Of a stretch of 64,000 nucleotides of DNA, positions 23,346 through 35,565 are shown one piece after another. The stretch is from Amphiduros pacificus (lineage: Eukaryota > Annelida > Polychaeta > Phyllodocida > Hesionidae). The translations under genes were made by a program, and so were the position numbers. The notes beneath the pieces were generated by a model, which searched no databases, had not been told where the DNA came from, and saw only the letters and a list, made by a program, of their open reading frames with translations. The stretch lies in assembly GCA_949316495.1 (NCBI GenBank), contig OX439004.1, forward strand, positions 29,914,904 to 29,978,903. Direction: 5' to 3'. The number at the start of each line of letters is the position of its first letter. The first letter of the stretch is position 1.

Positions 23346-25642
23346 TTGTTGTTTAGCTGACCAGATATGTGGAGTTACCGGCCCAGAGAGTTTGGCCTCT
23401 GTTGTGGGTAGGGGACCTAACTCACGAAAATAAACAAATCACACATTGCACACATTGCACCAATTTCGAGTATAAAGAGCTAAAGCCTGCTAAAGAAAAA
23501 GTTGGAAGGATTATGTTTCCAAATTAAATACACTTACACCTATTAAAAAATGCTGGGATATGGTGCTTTAAAATTATTGGGAAGGTGGAGCAAGGATCAA
23601 ACATCTAAATCATAATGGCCAATTAATTACAAATCCCACCAAATTAGGTAACACAAAAGGTCAAAGAATTCCTCTTCCAATAATTATTCTGCAAAATTTC
23701 AACAAATAATAGAAAAGAAAGAAATTAACTGAATTTCATATCTCCTAACTTGGAACAATATAACAAATCATTTACAATTATAAAAGATTCGAGACTTGCT
23801 TTAGAAAAATCTCATGATACCATTCCTGGAGCTGATCAAATTCACTACCAAATCCTTAAAATCCTCCCTGACCAATCACTTGGGCATCTTTAGATATTTT
23901 TAATAACATTTGGGAAAGTGGTAATATTCCTCCTTCATGTAGTGAAGCCACCAACATTCCCATTCCCAAACCCGGCAAAGACTCATCAGATTCAAATAAT
24001 TATTGCCCCATTGCGTTAACAAGTTGTATTTGTAAAACCATGCAACAAATGATTAACGAGCATTTAGTTTCATTTTTAGAAACTGCAGCTTATATTTCAG
24101 TTGCAAAGATTGACTTTAGAAACACTCGAAGTACTATTGACCATCTGGTACATTTAGAAACATTTATATGAGAGGGTTTTATAAAAGGCGAGCATGTGGT
24201 TAGTATATTTTTTTATTTAGAGAAGGCAATTGACACCACATGGAAATATGGGATAATGAGTGATTTATATGATATGGGATTAAGGGGCCGTTTATCCCTT
24301 CTTATTCAAAATTTTGTATAAAACCAACATTTCAAAGATCGAGAATGGGTGGATCACTTTCTGATGCTTTTGAACAGGAAATGGGTGTTCCACAGGGAAG
24401 TATATTATCAGTCACCCTTTTTATTATTAAAATGAACAGCATTGTTGTTTGTATGAGGCCTGGGGCAGATTGCTCACTTTTTGTTGATGATTTCAACTTA
24501 AGCTAAAGGCCCACAAGCATGCATACGAACTACAGCTCTAACAACACCTAAATAGATTGCAAGAATGGGCTGATAAAAATGGATTCAAGTTTACTTTGAA
24601 AAAAAACATATGTATGCACTTTTGTAAAAAGTGGAAGGTACACCCAGATCCTGATCTGCACCTTGGCCAAACTCGAATCCCTGTCGTCGAAACTTTCTTG
24701 GACTTATATTAGATAGAAAACTATCTTTTATCCCTAATATTAAATATGTAAAAAAGAAATGCCAGAAGGCATTAGATTCATTACGGGTTCTCACCCATAC
24801 CTATTGGGTAGGGGATCATAATATTTTATTACAATTATATAGAGGGCTGGTACGTTCCAAACTTGATTATGGATGAATGGTATATGGATCAGCACGTCCA
24901 TCATATATTAAAATGCTCAATCCTGTACAAAATCAAGGTTTAAGACTATGCCTTGGCGCATTTCGTACATCGCCTGCAGATAGCTTGGCAGTTGAGGCAG
25001 ATGAGCTGCATCTTGAATTAAGAAGAGAAAAAATTGCCCTTCATTATGCTGAAGCCAAATACAATACCAACTTTTGGCATTTACATCAAAGAATCAATAC
25101 AATCTTTAAATATAAATCCAAATCAAATAGCCAGAAACGCCTCCATGGACCTTTACAACTTTAAATATTAATGTAACCATGTCAGAATAAAATATATTCT
25201 CAACAGATACATCCCTCTATATAAACAGATATTTAAATATTAAATCTATTTTTGCTGTAAATATACTAATGGGTCTTTCAGCGAAGACAAAGCGGCTACA
25301 GCTACTATTAAGGGCAATCATATTTATTCTGAAAATCTGCCAAGCAAGTCATCAATTTATTCAGCAGAACTTCATGCACTATATCTAGCACTAGATCATG
25401 TAGAGACTTCCCACGTCCACGTCATTCATTTTCAATAATTAAACTCTATCTTCTTTACAAGCTTTAAAAGCAAAGGATTGCAAAAATCCTTTTATTTACA
25501 AAATCCTAGAACGTTATCATAAACTCTGTACTCAGGATAATAAAGATATTCATTTTGACTGGATCCCCAGCCATATTGGTATTCAGGGAAATGAGGCTGC
25601 TGACCAAGCTGCCAAAGCAGCATTGGACAAACGTCCAATTAA
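23346..25642 (+). mobile_element. I-type LINE, decayed and internally deleted
   Basis: The left part (about 23371-23440) shares GAGTTACCGGCCCAGA and GTGGGTAGGGG..CCTAACT with the LINE at 37.7 kb, so it is LINE 5' sequence. It then jumps into ORF2. Broken reverse-transcriptase pieces follow: a GVPQGSxLS-like block near 24390, a VDD-like block near 24480, and at 24877-25164 a cleaner frame with NQGLRLCLGAFRTSPADSLA, the segment typical of Jockey/I-group LINEs between RT and RNase H. A RNase H remnant ends with SHIGIQGNEAADQAAKAA near 25570-25625. RNase H supports the I group. Many stops and frameshifts are present, so it is a pseudogene. The 3' end is replaced at about 25643 by SINE sequence. 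Confidence 0.85.
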
Positions 25643-26243
25643 TATAGTGCTGCCTCACTGAATTGTCATGTCGCAGGTCCTTAACATGAAACCCACTCAG
25701 TCACAGATTTACAAGGACAACTGGTTAACCCTTAAGGTCTATAATCCACAATCAGTTTGAAGCATCGGGAGAGAACTTCGTGTGGTCTCGTGTATTTACG
25801 TAACTGCCTTCGGCTCTGCATGCTCTGGGGGATTCCAGGATGAGAGTGAGGCTATGACGTCAGTGGGGGGTATTTCTCATAAAGCACACATGGTGTCCAG
25901 CTGCAATAACTGAGTCGAACCCGTTTTAACGGTAGTTAAAACGGGTTCAATTTAAATAATAAAAGTTTAAGACTAGCCGGTTAAGTTTACTTTTTCTGTG
26001 CTAAATTAACAAATAACATGACTTTGAACACATTTAAGCCAAAAAAACATAAGTCTGTCCCAGTGTTTCATTGTGGATTATAGACCTTAAGGCACAGGCC
26101 TCAGCTCATGGGAAATTATATTATGAGTTCAACCTCAGTATGGCCCGGGTTCAAACCCACGACCTTTGGATCACCAGAGAGGAACTGGTGCTATTATGCT
26201 GGCACTCTAACCAACTGCGCCACGACCTGTGGCCTATGCTGTT
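25643..26243 (-). mobile_element. tRNA-derived SINE split by a MITE
   Basis: SINE sequence occupies 25643-25735 and 26087-26243 and reads on the minus strand. The right half keeps the A-box and B-box regions (minus strand: GTGGCGCAGTTGGTTAGAG and GTGGGTTTGAACCC). The left half lacks the SINE 3' tail, so it meets LINE sequence directly. The 351-bp MITE in the middle is described separately. Confidence 0.85.
25736..26086. mobile_element. 351-bp MITE inserted in a SINE at TTAA
   Basis: The terminal inverted repeats are 17-18 bp (GGTCTATAATCCACAAT). TTAA flanks both sides (25732-25735 and 26087-26090), whereas uninterrupted SINE copies have one CCCTTTAGGCAC-type stretch there. TTAA duplication suggests piggyBac-like mobilisation. 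TTAA is its own complement, so a TA duplication of the Tc1/mariner kind with TIRs starting AGGTC fits equally well. The inside holds a fold-back, GAACCCGTTTTAAC..GTTAAAACGGGTTC, near 25918-25952. No coding sequence. Confidence 0.85.
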
Positions 26244-26794
26244 GTTAAATTCTTGTGTTATCTACATATAGTTTTAACAAGTGTCCCATTTACATTAAAT
26301 GGGACACTTATAAAGGTGAAATGCTATGTTATCATGATTTAAACTCAAAATCGTGGCACACAAGTATAAAGATGTTTTGGGGGGAAAACATTACAAACAA
26401 TATTTAATTTAATATTTTTACCTCATACTATAATGCATATCACAAGGAATGTGAAATTTTCTATTAGTACTTATACTGAAGTATCATAACCTTCAGTATG
26501 CTTCATGAAACTCAAAATTTAATTTTTGGTTGATTTTATATGAAAAAACCTGTCCCATGTTCAGGTTCATGTATGTTGTTATTATTTCAGTCACTTTGCT
26601 TTTTATTTCTTATAGTGGTTTATTTTAAGTGGAAATGGATACAAATAATTGATATGGTTTAATATTGGTTGACTAATATATGATCTGTTTGTCACCTGAC
26701 AGACAATAGATACATATCTTATACTCATTCATCAATCAACATGGTCAGTGATACTGTGGGACACAGAATGACTGTGTGCGAGAAAGGCAAATAT
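26244..26794. other. intergenic sequence, nothing recognised
   Basis: No supported feature. Confidence 0.5.
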
Positions 26795-27115
26795 TTGTTT
26801 GTTTGTTTGTTTGGGGTTTTACATCACTTTCAACATTATTTCAGTCATTTCATGATGAGACCTACTTGTAGCAGATATAGTACTGCTTCACTGAATTGTC
26901 ATATCGCAGGTCCTTGACATGACAACCCACCTGGTCACAGATTTAAAAGGACAACAGGTTAACCCTTTGGCATGGGCCTCAGCTCATATGTGAAATTGTG
27001 TCATGAATTCAATCTCGGCATGGCTGGGGATCAAACCCACGACCTTTCGATCACCACAAAGGAACTGGTGCTAATAAGCTGGTACTCTAACCAACTGTGC
27101 CATGGCCCATGGCCT
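26795..27115 (-). mobile_element. tRNA-derived SINE, full length
   Basis: A complete copy on the minus strand. It has a tRNA-like head with A box TGGCACAGTTGG and B box GTGGGTTTGATCC, then a conserved body, then a tail ending AAACCCCAAACAAAC. The flanking direct repeat AAGGCAAATAT (26784-26794 and 27116-27126) is the target duplication. Confidence 0.93.
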
Positions 27116-27126
27116 AAGGCAAATAT

Positions 27127-27753
27127 ATGTGACATTTTATTGACATTATCATAGACAATATTCATAGGATGGATGACACATAGCATACCAACATGCATGC
27201 TAATCAGTTCATCACACATCCAAGTTGACCACTGATGCAGAGGATCGATTGCCAATCAGGGATGAGTTGGTCAACCACATTATGGATCCAGATACGTACT
27301 TACTTAATGGGCCGAAACCACTGCCTGGCGTGCAGTATCTCGATGCCTAGATGATCCATGACAGTCTGCTGCCTGACTGCATACTGCTGCCAACCGGCAT
27401 TACCTGAGGTGCTGCCTTTGGCCAGAGAGTTCCTCACTCTTGCCATGCCTAGCCTAGTCTGATTCTATGTATATATGTTGTGCACCCAATAAAAGCGACC
27501 ATTGTACACTGTATATATCTGCAGTCTGCAGTATTTCTTATCCCCACGGATAGGTATGATAGGCAGCCAGATAGGCTCCAAATCACAGCCAGCAAGTATT
27601 CCCTATATCTATGAAGTTCCCTTAGGTGTCCCAACCCTACATAACAATACATAATTCTATTCCCTGCCTACATAGTCATGTTGTTTAAACACTGGTTTTC
27701 AATACTGTGTTCCTGATATAAATGTAGTATTGAATCACATCAAACAGCATTCT
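27127..27753. other. intergenic sequence, no supported feature
   Basis: Contains AATAAAAGCGACC near 27489 and a moderately GC-rich stretch at 27270-27450. I considered an LTR remnant here and could not support it. Confidence 0.45.
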
Positions 27754-27766
27754 TGATTAAGTGTGA

Positions 27767-28088
27767 TTTGTTTGTTTGTTTGTTTGGGGTTTTACATCAC
27801 TTTCAACATTATTTCAGTGATTTCGTGATGAGACCTACTTGTAGCAGATATAATGCTGCCTCACTGAATTTTCATGTCGCAGTTCCTTGACATGACAACC
27901 CTCCCGGTCACAGATTTACAAGGACAACGGGTTAACCCTTTAGGCACCGGCCTCAGCTCATATGGGAAATTGAATCATGAGTTCAATCCCGGCACGGCCG
28001 GGGTTTGAACCCACGACCTTTGGATCACCACAGAGGAACTGGTGCTAATAAGCTGGTGCTCTAACCAACTGAGCCACGGCCAGTGGCC
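27767..28088 (-). mobile_element. tRNA-derived SINE, full length, best copy
   Basis: A 322-bp copy on the minus strand flanked by a perfect 13-bp duplication TGATTAAGTGTGA (27754-27766 and 28089-28101). The head has A box GTGGCTCAGTTGGTTAGAGC and B box GTGGGTTTGAACCCC, typical of a tRNA-derived Pol III promoter. The body contains TTGTCCTTGTAAATCTGTGA and the 3' end is a (CAAA)n-like tail after AAAACCCC. No reading frame is expected. Copies of this family lie at 5254, 25643, 26795, 39059, 40959 and 60447. Confidence 0.95.
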
Positions 28089-28103
28089 TGATTAAGTGTG
28101 AAG

Positions 28104-30090
28104 TCAGCCATGGCACTAAGTGCAGCTGAGAGGCAGAGACGATACAGAGCAAGACAGAAGTCTGTGCGCAGAGAATCAGTGTACAAAGTAAAAGATGCTA
28201 CCAGAAGGGGGCAAGCATTACAGAAGACACAGATACCAAATGAAAGAGAAAGAAAGAAAGAGGAAGTACAAAGAAGAAAAGAAAGCTGCAGCATTAATGA
28301 CTGAATCAGAGGTTACATCAACCCCAACATTAAAGTGTTTTCCACCTGACTATGCAACCTCATCAAGCCTCAATATAGCTAAACAAAACGTGTAGAGACA
28401 GCTCTTCCAAAGTCTCCAACCAAATGCCATAGGGTGATGAGAGAACTTCCAGCCAGTTACGTTGAAAATATCAGAGACTGTGATAGGATGTTGGCAGACA
28501 AAAATTCCACCATCAATGAATAAAATCTCAGATGATGTCAGACACCGTATTGAGGAGTTTTTATTCCGTGAAAACATTTCCTAGACTGCACCAGGTCATA
28601 AAGACTGTATCACTATGATTTGCAATGGAGAGAAATGCCAAGAACAGAGAAGATATTTGATGAAGACCTTGGCTGAGGCATATCAAAATTTCTTCATTTA
28701 AATCATTCTGTCCTGATACAGTACAAAACAATATACTACACAATGTATGTGTATGCCAATCCCTTGAAAACCTCAACCTGTTGCTAAATGGACTCTGCCA
28801 TCTTCGGACATTTCCTAACGACCATCGTGACTTCCTATATGTCTGTATGCTGTGATATTACGAGTGAGGAAATCATGTTTAACCAATTTGAGAACTGCTG
28901 CTATAATGTTACCATGGAGTACTTCAGTAACACTCTGTCCGAACAACACCTTGGTGAAACAATCAAATGGTACAGATGGGCTAGAACCATTTGCTTCACA
29001 TGTTCACGCATTACATTTTAAGGAAGCATGCACTACACCAAGGGAAAATCATACAGTCTTGCAGTTGGACTTTGAAAGTGAAAATGCATCCATCATTCAG
29101 CAAGATAGTCTGCAGTCCACTCATTGGAGCCATGGACAGGTGACATTTTCACTGCTGTGGCCTAGATTCAGAATGGTACTTTTAGATATGGTGTAACATA
29201 AGACACAATGTCTCATGACAAATATACAGCTGCTACCTTTACTGAACAAGTTATAGATAATTTGCAAGATAAACTGCAGTCAGACTTAAAAGAGATGAAC
29301 ATATATATTTAGATGGTGTAGTACAACATTTAAAACAAAAATATATGATGACATTCATCACATATCAGGTACAAACAAAGGAAATTTAAATTAACTGGCA
29401 TTTACTTGCCACTTCACATGGTAAAGGAGCTGTGAATGGAGTAGGCGGCACAATCAAAATAGCAGTGTTTGGTGCTGTGAAGGCAAAGACAGTTATGATA
29501 GGAAATGAACGAGAATACAGTAAGGCTGCCAGTCATCTTGTCAAATCATCTACAATTCTTCATGCTGGTCAAGAAATAATGACAGTAGGAAAGCTGATCT
29601 TGATGCCATTTGGGGATCAGCTAAAGCTATACTGAAGATGTATGGCATACATTGTGTGCGCACTGTATCAGCTGGACAAGTAACTGTATATAAGTACTCT
29701 CAGAAACTGAGAGTACATCATCACCTCACTGACATTTTTCAGCAGCCAACTTGTGATAATCATGCTGTTCATCACCAGCAATGTTATGATACCAGCCAAA
29801 CTGAGAAACAAGTGCCTGAGCCTAAAAATCCATTTGACACTCTTGACAGTGGTATGGAGTGTACTGGGAGCCTAGCAATTATTTGTTTCTTGGCAGAGTG
29901 TTAAAAAGCAAAAATAATGATATGTAGGAGTTTTCTCTCCTGGAACAAATACGAACAGATTCCGAGTTGGTAAGGATGTGGCAAGTGTCATGAGGGATCA
30001 TATATTTGTCAGTGTCGACACACCTGCACCAAACATAAATCCTGAAATTACCAGACCAGAAAAACATTACAGCATACAACAACATTATTT
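28104..30090 (+). pseudogene. decayed gene of an unclassified transposon-like family ('ATSHGKG' family)
   Basis: A broken coding region on the plus strand. It starts with MALSAAERQRRYRARQK (28110), a basic opening found in a family of uncharacterised multi-copy metazoan proteins. Further on are weak blocks such as VLQLDFESENASI (about 29051-29100) and, near 29400-29470, ATSHGKGAVNGVGGTIK. The motif 'FFATSHGKG..DG(I/V)GGT(V/K)' with an upstream 'DG..QxxK' block recurs, as I remember it, in many invertebrate and fish predictions. Several stops and frame changes separate the pieces, so it is not functional. A DDE transposase origin is my inference; I cannot name the superfamily. The SINE at 27767-28088 inserted just upstream. 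Confidence 0.55.
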
Positions 30091-30282
30091 AGATGATCAG
30101 ATGATCGTATGACCTGAATAGGGCCAACATATTCAATGACAATCACCTGAAATATATATATCTAGAATTCTGGACAAGGAAGCTGTAACTTAATCACTCA
30201 ATTTAAAAAAACCCACGCTGTGATCTGAACAGAAAGTATGATGAATCTCTTGCTACCTGTAAAGAAACAAACGATAAAAACT

Positions 30283-33200
30283 TGCATCGCACATATGAAA
30301 TGAGAACAGATCTAAATATGTTGTGTAATTCTCGAATCGATGAAAGTAAAGCCCCGCCCATCTCTCCTGTTATTGGCCGACATGGGCCCCCAGTGGAGAG
30401 GTTGACCTTTGCTAGTCACGTGATGTCTGCTGACCCAGACGGTCAAGTGGCCCCGGCCTTAAGCTTCACATTACAGTCTTCACATAGCACAAGTTTAACC
30501 AAGCATATGACCAGGAACAAGATGAAAAAATGTAATAATCCTAAAAAAAATTTAGAAAATCTTGTAATTAATAGCAATAAAAATACCTTTAATCTAATTT
30601 GTCCAAATGCTCATAAAACTGCTAAAGTCTAAAATCAAATGATGAGGTCAATATGAATATAAACAAAAAATCACAAAAAGAATTAACTATTGCTGTCGTT
30701 AATGCACAAAGTGTGGGAAACAAAACTGAACATGTAAATCAATATATAAATGAAAATGAAATTGATATTTTCTTCCTCACTGAGAAATGGATTTATGAGA
30801 CAAATAAAGAATTGATATTATCAGATCTAAAGAAAAATAATTATGATGTTAAGCAAGTGCCTCGTCCTTTGAGGTCTGGAGGAGGTCTGGCGGCAGTCTA
30901 TAGGGAGGAGATGGACATTACTGAAATTAAACACACCCACAATATCACTACTTTTGAAATGATGGAAATTGAAATTAAAATATACTAAATTTTTCGAGGA
31001 ATGTTCTGATATTTTATCATGTGAAATGGTGTTTTTACGACCTTTTCAGCAACTATGGCCATATCAGGTCGACTTTCGAGCCTTTTAACCAGTGTTTTAC
31101 ATATTATAGTATGTATACACATGAAGTCCTATTTATAGGCGATTATAAATTTCACTTAAATAGACCAGATAGACCAAATGTTATTAAATTCAATGAGCTG
31201 CTGGATTTATATAATTTAAAGAATCATGTTGAGGAGCCAATTCATATTTTGGGAAATACATTGGATTTATTAATATTGAATATACATAGTAACATCATTA
31301 AACATCATATAGTCGATGAGAGATTATCAGATCACAGCATAATTAAGGTGCACTTGGATATGCAAAAAATAAGAAGAAAATCTCATATTGGAATTTAAAA
31401 AAAATGAACATTAAAAATTTCATAACTGATATTGAAGAAATTTTAGAAGCAATAAATCATATAATGAATATGATCTCGATGACCTGTTAAACAAATATGA
31501 TAAATTAACTGATGTCTTGGATAAACATGCTCCATTAGTTGAGAAGACCACAAATGTCAGAAAACCAACTCCATGGATGTTAGCTGAATTAAATGCTGAA
31601 AAGAGACATTAGAAAGGAAGTATGATAAATCAAGACTTGAGTGTGATAAACAGCAATTTCAAATACAACGAAACAAATACAATAACATGATAAAAACAGC
31701 CAAAAGCAACTTCTTCGCTAAAAAAATAGATGAAAATAAGTCTGACCCGAAAAAACTTTTCAAAATCTTAAATAAACTCATGCACACTAATGAAGACATT
31801 CCCCTTCCCAAAAAATAATGATAAAAAGAAATTGGCGACAGAATTTAATAATTTTTTCCTTGAGAAAATTACAAAACTACAGCATGAAATGGATTCTAAT
31901 GCCCCCTTAAATGACCATGTAGTTGAGGAGCCAAAATATGAAACATGCTTAGATAATGTTGAACCACTAACTGGTGATTATGTCAAAAAAATGTTAAAAG
32001 AAGCACCAAAGAAGTCTTGTGAACTTGACCCAATCACCACATGGTTGTTGAATGCGTGTATGTCCTAGCTACTTCTGATAATAACTGAAATTATAAATAA
32101 ATCCATTACTCTGGGCGACATGCCTGAAAACCTGAAAGAGGCAATTATTAGACCCTTGATCAAGAAGCTTGGTCTAGAATTAATTAAGAAAAATTATAGA
32201 CACATATCGAATCTAGCTTACTTATCCAAATTAATTGAAAGGGCTGTAGCGAAACAGTTTGTTGGCCATCTAATGAGAAATAACATTCAAAGCATGTTCC
32301 AATCAGCATACAAAGAATTTCACAGCCCTGAGACAGCCTTATTGAAGGTTCAGAACGACCTATTAATTGACATCGATGACAATAAGGCAGTTATGCTTAT
32401 CTTACTTGACCTCTCGGCGGCCTTTGACACCATTGACCACAAAATATTGCTGAATCGGCTGGAAAAAAGATGTGGTATTGTATCGGAGGCACTGCACTCA
32501 AATGGTTCAGATCTTATCTATCTAACAGAAGGCAATGTGTTATTATAGATGGGAAAAGTATGAAAATATGAATATTAATTATGGTGTTCCACAGGGTTCT
32601 GGTTTGGGCCCTATCCTATTCACAACATACATGGAGCCAATTGCTGATCTAATTGAGCAATATGGCCTGAGGCATCACGTCTACGCTGACGACACCCAGC
32701 TTTATATTACTTTGGACCCTAAATCAAATCAGGTGATGGAGAAATCTACAAAAGAAATGGAAGAATGCATAAGTCAGACAAGGAATTTCCTACTGGAAAA
32801 TAAAATGAAAATTAATGATGGTAAAACTGAAACGCTTATTTGTGGAAAGAATTCAATTCTGAAAAATAAAAATATTCCTGAAGGAGTCATAGTTGGACGA
32901 TCTCAAATCTCCAGATCGTCAAATGTTAAAGATCTGGGCGTAATTTTTGATCAAGAATTATCTATGAAGCAGCAAATTAAGAAAATATGTAAAAATGGCT
33001 ATTTCCATGTTAGAAATTTATCTAGAATAAGAGGTTGTCTTGATGAGAAAACTACAAATAGGCTAGCACATTCCTTTATAACTTCTACACTGGACTATGG
33101 TAATTCTCTACTCGCAGGAATGCCAAAATGTGAACTGGCAAAACTACAAAACTACAGAATGCTGCAGCCAGGGTAGTGGGAAAATTGAAGAAAAACGACC

Positions 33201-33607
33201 ATATCACCCCTAAATTAATGGATCTTCATTGGCTGCCAGTCTGTGCCAGAATTGATTTTAAAATATCTCTGTTAACATGGAAGATTCAGAATGGCTTTGC
33301 CCCCAGTTATCTATCAGACCTATTAAGGCCAAAAAATGGTGAAAAGAACCTACGGTCTAATGATAATAATGAGTACATAGTTCCAAAAACAAACTCTAAA
33401 TCCTATGGGGATAGGGCGTTTGCTGCATATGCCCCAAAACCCTGGAATGCCCTGCCCCTTGCAGTGAAAAATTGTAAATCTATTGACTCATTTAAAAAGC
33501 ATTTGAAAACTCACTTATACCGAGAACATTATCTTCTCAAGCGCCATGAGCAGACCTAGTCTGAAATAGCGCTATAGAAATTTATTATTATTATTATTAT
33601 TATCATT
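30283..33607 (+). mobile_element. CR1/L2-type LINE, near full length, pseudogenised
   Basis: A plus-strand LINE. The GC-rich stretch at 30345-30470 may be its 5' UTR. The endonuclease begins at 30653 (AVVNAQSVGNKTE, then DIFFLTEKW) and resumes at 31021-31398 with FIGDYKFHLNRPDRPNVIKF and ERLSDHSIIKVHL. Reverse transcriptase lies at 32120-33176, with LLDLSAAFDTIDHKILLNRL, GVPQGSGLGPILFTTYM and the catalytic YADD (about 32688-32699). The C-terminal part at 33176-33559 includes WNALPLAVKNCKSIDSFKKH. The 3' end is GCGCTATAGAAATTTATT followed by (ATT)n, typical of L2-like elements. Frame changes at several points (about 31000, 31400, 32540, 33175) show it is dead, but the domains are well preserved. 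Confidence 0.92.
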
Positions 33608-35565
33608 ATATATAGTGTTTGGTCTTTGTTACTTATATTATTTCATTTTAATCTATTCTTTTAAGTTCATTATGATTTAGAACCTAAAAAGTACATATAC
33701 AGTATGCTACAGAAATTAATTGTTGACTAAATTGCAGCAGAATATTTTTGTCCCTCCATTACTATTTCCTCTTGTCTCTCCATTACGAGAGTATTTATTT
33801 AATATATAAAACTGTTAATATTATAAAGTTGATATTTTGGTATTTACTACTTAGGTATGTGTCGTGACATGATATAGTGAGCTTTAAGAATATTGAAGAT
33901 CATAATTAATCTACTCCATATTCTTTAAGAACTTTATGTTAAGCCCATTTTGCTACATGACTCTAAAGCTGATGTTCAAAAGTGTCCCTCTGTCACCGAA
34001 CATACTTTTCAATACCATACATAAACTATTACAGTATAATCATCAATACTTTGGCATATTGTAATGCTCAGTGAACTTTGTCAAAAAAGTAATTAAATAT
34101 TTCTGATAATTTGGTATTTCTGGAATAAATGCATTTATGTTATGCTGTTCAGTGATGCTGTCCCTATGTTACTGCTTGGCCGAGTCCATATAGATCTTGA
34201 TTCAATTAAATAAATGCAATAATAGATGTTATTATTTTGATCTAATTGTTTCGCTACATTGTGGTCCAGGTGATATTTGCCCTCCAAACTCTGATTAATG
34301 TGATTAACAGGTTTTGCAAGAGTGTTCAATTGTGGGCTTCATAATTTTATAATTCTTATTGTGAAGTTAAAGCATTCATGAAACCTGAAGGTTCCAGGTG
34401 ATTTTACAGTGGTTTAAGGTATCTGAAAACAATATATGATCTTAAAATTGACATACATACAGGCTATCTGTCTGAAATCCACAAAAGAACATCTGCCCTG
34501 AGAATTATGGTTTGTTGTGACCACCAAGTACTGCCAGTACTAAACAGGAAGTGTGTTGTGTGACCTTGACCGTTGAACTGTCAGGGGGCTCCGTAAGTCA
34601 CAGGAGGTGTTGTTTACCAATTGTCAAAATTGGAGCAACACATTTTGGGCCATTTTTTTCCACTATTTAAAGAATGAATTGGAAGATAACACTTATCATG
34701 ATGATAGTGCCTTTTCTTGGCTTTCTTTTGGTGGTAAAATTATTAAAAACAGATGAATATTTATGAAGTTATAAATGAAGAAAAATCATTATTTTTTTAT
34801 ATTATATATGTTTGCAAAAAAAAGTTAAAAAAAATTCTATACAGCCCAGCTTTTAAGGTGGAATCCATCCAGCCTTTGATGTCTTCCCATTCAGTGGTGT
34901 GAAAAACCCCAAATTTCATCAAAGAGGGTCAAATCATAAATTTTACTGATACCAATTATCAGCATTCACAGTTTTGCCATTCAAAGTCCTTGTGATTTAA
35001 GGCCAAACCTGTGATCAAAGGGTTTAATGTCACTTTTTCAATATCACAGCCTTTAAGTTAAGGGGGATTCCATGCAGCCTTTGAGTCATGTCTTCTCAAA
35101 CTCAAACTCAAATTCATTTTATTTGGCCATATTTTTTACATAAAATAATGTACTCTATACGATTTAAGCATACATTAATGTAATTTTATGGCCAGGGAGA
35201 CTCCTGTTAAGGCTGGTTATTGCCGCTATCACAGGGGCCACCCTGGTAGAAATTATAACTGTTACAATATTTCGTGTGTAAACATGATATCTGTTCATAT
35301 TAATACAACCAAAAAATAGTATAAGTCTAATACCAATGTCTCCTCAAACTTAAACTTTAAAAGGGATATAGAAAGCATATCTTAAAAAACTCAATTTTAC
35401 CAGAATAGGAAAATGTTATTAAGATAATTCTCAATTTATGAACTTCACAAAAAAGAAATTTTAAATTTTGAAGATTTTGGTGTAGCAAAGGGACTTCATG
35501 TTATTCACCAGCATCTCAATCGGACTCATTTTCTGGAAACTAGTACATAAATCATAAACTATCTC
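33608..35565. other. AT-rich sequence, nothing recognised
   Basis: No gene supported. A 22-bp block at 34367-34388 recurs inverted at 36968-36989. A motif (GGATTCCAT..AGCCTTTGA) occurs twice, near 34860 and 35065. Confidence 0.5.

Noticed and set aside
27270-27660. Possible LTR remnant (AATAAA then a TA-rich stretch and a GC-rich block)
   Set aside because: No paired repeat, no primer-binding site and no internal coding sequence could be supported. At most an unplaceable fossil fragment.
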